A stretch of DNA of 64,000 nt, taken from assembly GCF_031755915.1 (NCBI RefSeq), contig NC_083389.1, positions 21,079,001 to 21,143,000 on the forward strand, in the 5' to 3' direction. Within the stretch, counting starts at the first letter, position 1, and every line of letters begins with the position of its first letter. Of this stretch, positions 60,836-64,000 are shown piece by piece. A model generated the notes under the pieces. It was not told the DNA's origin. It worked only from the letters and a program-made list of their open reading frames with translations, and did no database searches. Position numbers and translations under genes: made by a program. The DNA is from Ziziphus jujuba (Eukaryota; Streptophyta; Magnoliopsida; Rosales; Rhamnaceae).

Positions 60836-61625
60836 TATGTTTATTAATTTCCATATAATCACATTTGTCTATATAAAAATATTTTAAATATATTTGATTA
60901 AGGAACAATATATATGCAAATACACTTTATGGCATATATATTATTATAATAATAAAATATATATTTTTGGATATAATCAATGAAGGTAAAAATATCATAC
61001 TCTTTCAATCAATTCTTTCAATTCACATTCAAATCTATTATATATATAGAAATACTCTATGTCATATATATGTATTTATATAATGGTTATATTAATAGAT
61101 TTTATATATTTTTGGATACAATCATAAAAGATAAAAAAATCTCAGGCTTTAAATAGTTGTTCCATTTGATGAGTAATATTTTAATAGGATCATAAATAAT
61201 AATTAAAAAATAATATTTTATTTTATTGATAATTTTAAAGAAAATTTTAAAAAATATTACGATAATACGTGGCACTGACTCTTCTTTTTTTAAAAAGAAT
61301 AATACATGTATTCTTGGATAATGATCTTCAAGATCTTCCCCATTGGTCTGAATATACTTGATCAAAATCTGGTATTCCTCAGTCGTCTATCTAATATAAT
61401 TAGTAAAAATATATATTAATTAGTAATAAAATCAAATCAAATAATTTATTTTGAAAATAAATCTTATTTTGCTATGTTGAACAATAATTATTTATAATAT
61501 TATATTTTTATATCCAAATAAAAAATATCTTTATTAATTTCCATATAACTATATTTGTATATATAAAAATATTTAAAATATATTTAATTAAGAAAACTAT
61601 ATATATAAAAATACATTTTACGTAT
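60836..61625. repeat. Direct repeat pair, period about 692 bp
   Basis: About 95 bp at 60836-60930 (TTTATTAATTTCCATATAA, then ATATAAAAATATTTTAAATA) recurs at 61528-61622 with few differences. A second word pair, TATTTGGTAAATAAAATAAA, lies at 60677 and 61628, so a larger rearranged duplication is likely. No coding capacity; the 87-codon minus frame 61102-61365 is a chance frame. Confidence 0.65.
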
Positions 61626-61629
61626 TTGA

Positions 61630-62617
61630 ATTATTTGGTAAATAAAATAAAATAAAATAAAGTATTTTGTTTATTTTAAATTTATTTCAAAATTATTACC
61701 ATATATCATTTTATCAATTATTTGATAGTTATATTAAAAATTAATTTTATATATATTTAGGTATAAATATAAAAGGTAAAATAATAAATAAATAAATTAT
61801 AAATAAAATAAAAATAAAGAATGTGGTTTTGAAAAAAATTTGGAAGAAATATATACTGATATGTGGTACGTACAGTTGTTCTTTTATATATTATATATGG
61901 ATATATAGATTAGGCTATTTGTATATGTGTACATGCCTCTATAATAAAAACCTTTTATCAATTAAAAAAAAATAAAAATACTATTATAATCAAACCTTGA
62001 CCTAAACGATTATGGTACTTTATAACTTTTTTCATTTTGATTGTCAAATAAAAGAAAAAAAAAATTATCATTTCGGTAATCTAAAGACTACTAGGTGGAT
62101 TCTTTGGATTTTTTGTTACTATTCGGGTATTGATATCATTTTTTTCTTTTTATATTATTTTTTATTTAAATTTTATTGCTTAAGAATTAGGGTATGTGTA
62201 TTTATCATTTAATGAGTGGGGTGGGTTTATGTATCTCTTTCATCTGCTACTGAGATTCGAGGCAATGAAAACGAGATCTTTCTTTCACAGACTTCCTTTT
62301 TCTGATCATGATCTTTTGTTCGTGTGATTGAGCAACTTTCTTTCTTTTTCTTTTTCCTTTTTTCTTTTTTTTTTTCTTTTTTTTTCTTTTTTTTTTTTTT
62401 TTTTTGCCCTTTTCTTTTCCTGAAAACTTTCTCTTTAAAATGAAGGGTACGTTTTCATCAGTTTCAGAAGAAGTTATGTAACATTGATGAATCCCAACGG
62501 TAACAGTGTCAAATTGTTGACTGTTGACTAATATCTACAACATGTTTCTGATGTATGTCGCAAGAGTTTATCATCTTAAATTTTTTTTAGTTATAATACA
62601 TCTATTATCTATCTATA

Positions 62618-62650
<33 letters not shown>

Positions 62651-63552
62651 CAAAGCTTTCTTTTTTATTTTTCTTTTTTTTTTCAGAATTTATTTGTTAA
62701 ATGAACATATGACAACTTTAAAATTCGTTCAGATAGTAAAAGATGGATCGGTGAGACACTTAAACTCTATTAAAAAATACAGACGAATACCATTATTGTA
62801 TAGATCAAACCATTGTTTAACATTATCATATATCGACATGAGATTTGAGATTGCAAAAATATGTCAATCTCTACTTTTCTATCTAAACAAACATTAACTC
62901 TACCCAAATTAAAAGAAATTTATGTGTCATTTCCAATATGTTACTGAAAATATCAACTAAATATGAAATTTAGGTTTTTTTTTTTTGGGTGTATAAAAAA
63001 TAAGGTTTAATTTTTTTGATAAGAAAATTAAGAAAAAACAATATATTTTATTGTATATGGTACTACTAGTTGTGTCTTTATTTGGTTTTTATTTGTTATG
63101 ATATATCTCTATATATATATATGTATATCTTTGAAGGTGTATGGTATTTCAAACTCGGATAATTATTCAAGGAAATATTAATTTTTATCGGTACACTATT
63201 TTGGTAGGAACAAATATAATGTAGCGTCCTTGAAATTTTTTTAACTAGAGACTTACAAACATATTGACTAAATATTTAAATTGTAATATTAATGATAATA
63301 GTACAATAATTAAAGAATTGTGTTTTTTTTTTTTTTTTTTTTTTTTTTGGGGGGCTAAAAAAAGAAAAAGGAATTTGTGTATTAAGGAGAAAATGAAGGA
63401 GATGATTATATATATGCAAGGGGTTACAAGGACTGGAATTAAGGAAGCAAATGCTTTTGGTGTCTCTCATAAGCCAGCAATAATGTTATAAACAATCAAA
63501 ATATAAAGCGAACTATCGCCATTGCTATATGCTAGCTGCTCAACCATACAAT
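61630..63552. other. AT-rich stretch with long T and pyrimidine tracts
   Basis: Pyrimidine tract 62338-62405 (TTTC/T), poly(T) 63325-63348, poly(T) near 62970. 62220-62540 is slightly less AT-rich, with a TTGACTGTTGAC pair at 62515-62526, but there is no supported gene. Confidence 0.45.
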
Positions 63553-63570
63553 AATTTCAATCTCTTTCTC
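63553..63570. other. SINE target-site duplication, left copy
   Basis: AATTTCAATCTCTTTCTC; the partner at 63693-63710 is AATTTCAATCTCCTTCTC, with one mismatch in 18. The length is typical of LINE-mediated target-primed insertion. Confidence 0.9.
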
Positions 63571-63692
63571 TTTTTTTTTTTTTTTGCTAGTGTGGCTGGG
63601 CCCCCAGGCTCCCCTCCCCCACCCAAAACTCGATCCCGAGCACACACAGGCTGGGATGTGGAAACTCTGCCACTTGAGCTCCACGGCGAGTC
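63571..63692 (-). mobile_element. tRNA-derived SINE with poly(A) tail
   Basis: 122 bp. The minus strand begins GACTCGCCGTGGAGCTCAAG and ends in about 15 A. An RNA polymerase III box A is seen in GTGGAGCTCAAGTGGCAGAG (about 63684-63665) and a degenerate box B in CTCGGGATCGAGTTTTG (about 63640-63625; consensus GGTTCGANTCC). It is bounded by an 18-bp target duplication. This is a transcribed-type tRNA-related retroposon, not a tRNA gene: the cloverleaf is incomplete. It needs LINE enzymes in trans. The C/G-rich body stands out from the AT-rich flanks. Confidence 0.88.
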
Positions 63693-63710
63693 AATTTCAA
63701 TCTCCTTCTC
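63693..63710. other. SINE target-site duplication, right copy
   Basis: AATTTCAATCTCCTTCTC, adjoining the 5' end of the minus-strand SINE; see the left copy. Confidence 0.9.
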
Positions 63711-63786
63711 ATTGAGTGACGTTACCTTACACCGCATGTACCTCTCGACTGTTTGGGTACTTTCCTTGCTTGAGTTTCTTACATGG

Positions 63787-63789
<3 letters not shown>

Positions 63790-63847
<58 letters not shown>

Positions 63848-63864
63848 TGTATGTATGTATGTAT
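63790..63864. repeat. Compound microsatellite (AT)n(GTAT)n
   Basis: About 15 AT units followed directly by 11 GTAT units. The GTAT array could have grown from ATGT-type slippage at the AT array edge. The frame read across it in the plus strand (ending in repeated CMYV) is not a gene. Confidence 0.95.
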
Positions 63865-64000
63865 CATACCCTCTAATTAATGTCATCTATTATTCCAACG
63901 ACATGAATTTTACGCCTGAAAACACACATCATCAATTTTATTATACCATAAAATTAGCCCATCCAACACCATTCCTAGCTAATTTTATAATGAATCATTG
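63865..64000. other. Short tail, nothing recognised
   Basis: AT-rich single-copy-looking sequence up to the window end. Confidence 0.4.

Noticed and set aside
63571..63692. A tRNA gene on the minus strand
   Set aside because: Box A and box B words exist, but the acceptor stem and full cloverleaf do not, and a poly(A) tail plus an 18-bp target duplication show a SINE.
63529..63876. 115-codon plus-strand frame
   Set aside because: It is the translation of the reverse strand of the SINE followed by the AT/GTAT microsatellite.
1..64000. CRISPR arrays, operons, bacterial regulatory sites or virus-derived genes
   Set aside because: The sequence is plant nuclear repeat DNA. The tandem repeats lack regular short spacers, and no pararetroviral or other viral coding motif was seen.

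Overview
This window is nuclear DNA from a flowering plant, most likely a eudicot; I cannot name the species. It is very AT-rich and full of (AT)n and poly(A)/poly(T) tracts, and the recognisable coding matter is plant LTR-retrotransposon gag and pol relics. I find no intact protein-coding gene, no host gene and no functional tRNA or rRNA gene. The longest reading frames are either retroelement gag remnants or chance frames in a GC-rich LTR segment.

Left part (1-10.2 kb). Positions 1-2935 hold the 5' half of a minus-strand Ty3/gypsy element: start of protease, broken gag, leader and a tRNA-Met-type primer-binding site. Its LTR (from 2936) faces a diverged LTR of the same family in the opposite orientation (ending at 4891), giving a long imperfect inverted repeat. 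A fragment of another dispersed repeat (R1) follows. From 5.28 to about 10.1 kb lies a second minus-strand Ty3/gypsy relic, Tat/Ogre-like: RNase H, RT, protease and gag fragments with many frameshifts and stops, then a probable LTR.

Middle part (10.2-31 kb). After AT-rich sequence with a hairpin MITE (11752-11908) comes a minus-strand copia-like element with gag but no recognisable pol. It runs from a primer-binding site at 29682-29693 back to a polypurine tract at 17147-17158. Three LTRs of one family, each 2.7-3.0 kb, sit inside it: A (17366-20389, perfect 5-bp target duplication CATGA), B (about 22472-25180) and C (about 26464-29252). B and C split the copia gag into three pieces that read on collinearly. 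LTR A keeps a GC- and CpG-rich core; in B and C many of those CpGs have become TpG or CpA, so A looks younger.

Right part (31-64 kb). A complete non-autonomous LTR element, LARD-like and Athila/Tat-like, fills 36636-43499. It has 1.7-kb LTRs, the 5-bp target duplication CAAAC, a tRNA-Asp-type primer site, a gag pseudogene with two stops and no pol. The rest is AT-rich sequence with dispersed repeat R1 (two pairs), a three-copy tandem repeat (48.36-49.54 kb), two Helitron-like elements in opposite orientation (3' ends at 50604 and 58588), a copia gag scrap (51.39 kb), a small GC-richer island with two G-boxes (57.6-58.2 kb), a tRNA-derived SINE with an 18-bp target duplication (63571-63692, minus) and a compound (AT)n(GTAT)n microsatellite.

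The window is best read as an accumulation of nested transposons of different ages. I did not find a new functional system. The most informative structures are the three same-family LTR insertions in one host element, the complete LARD, the inverted Helitron-like pair and the SINE.
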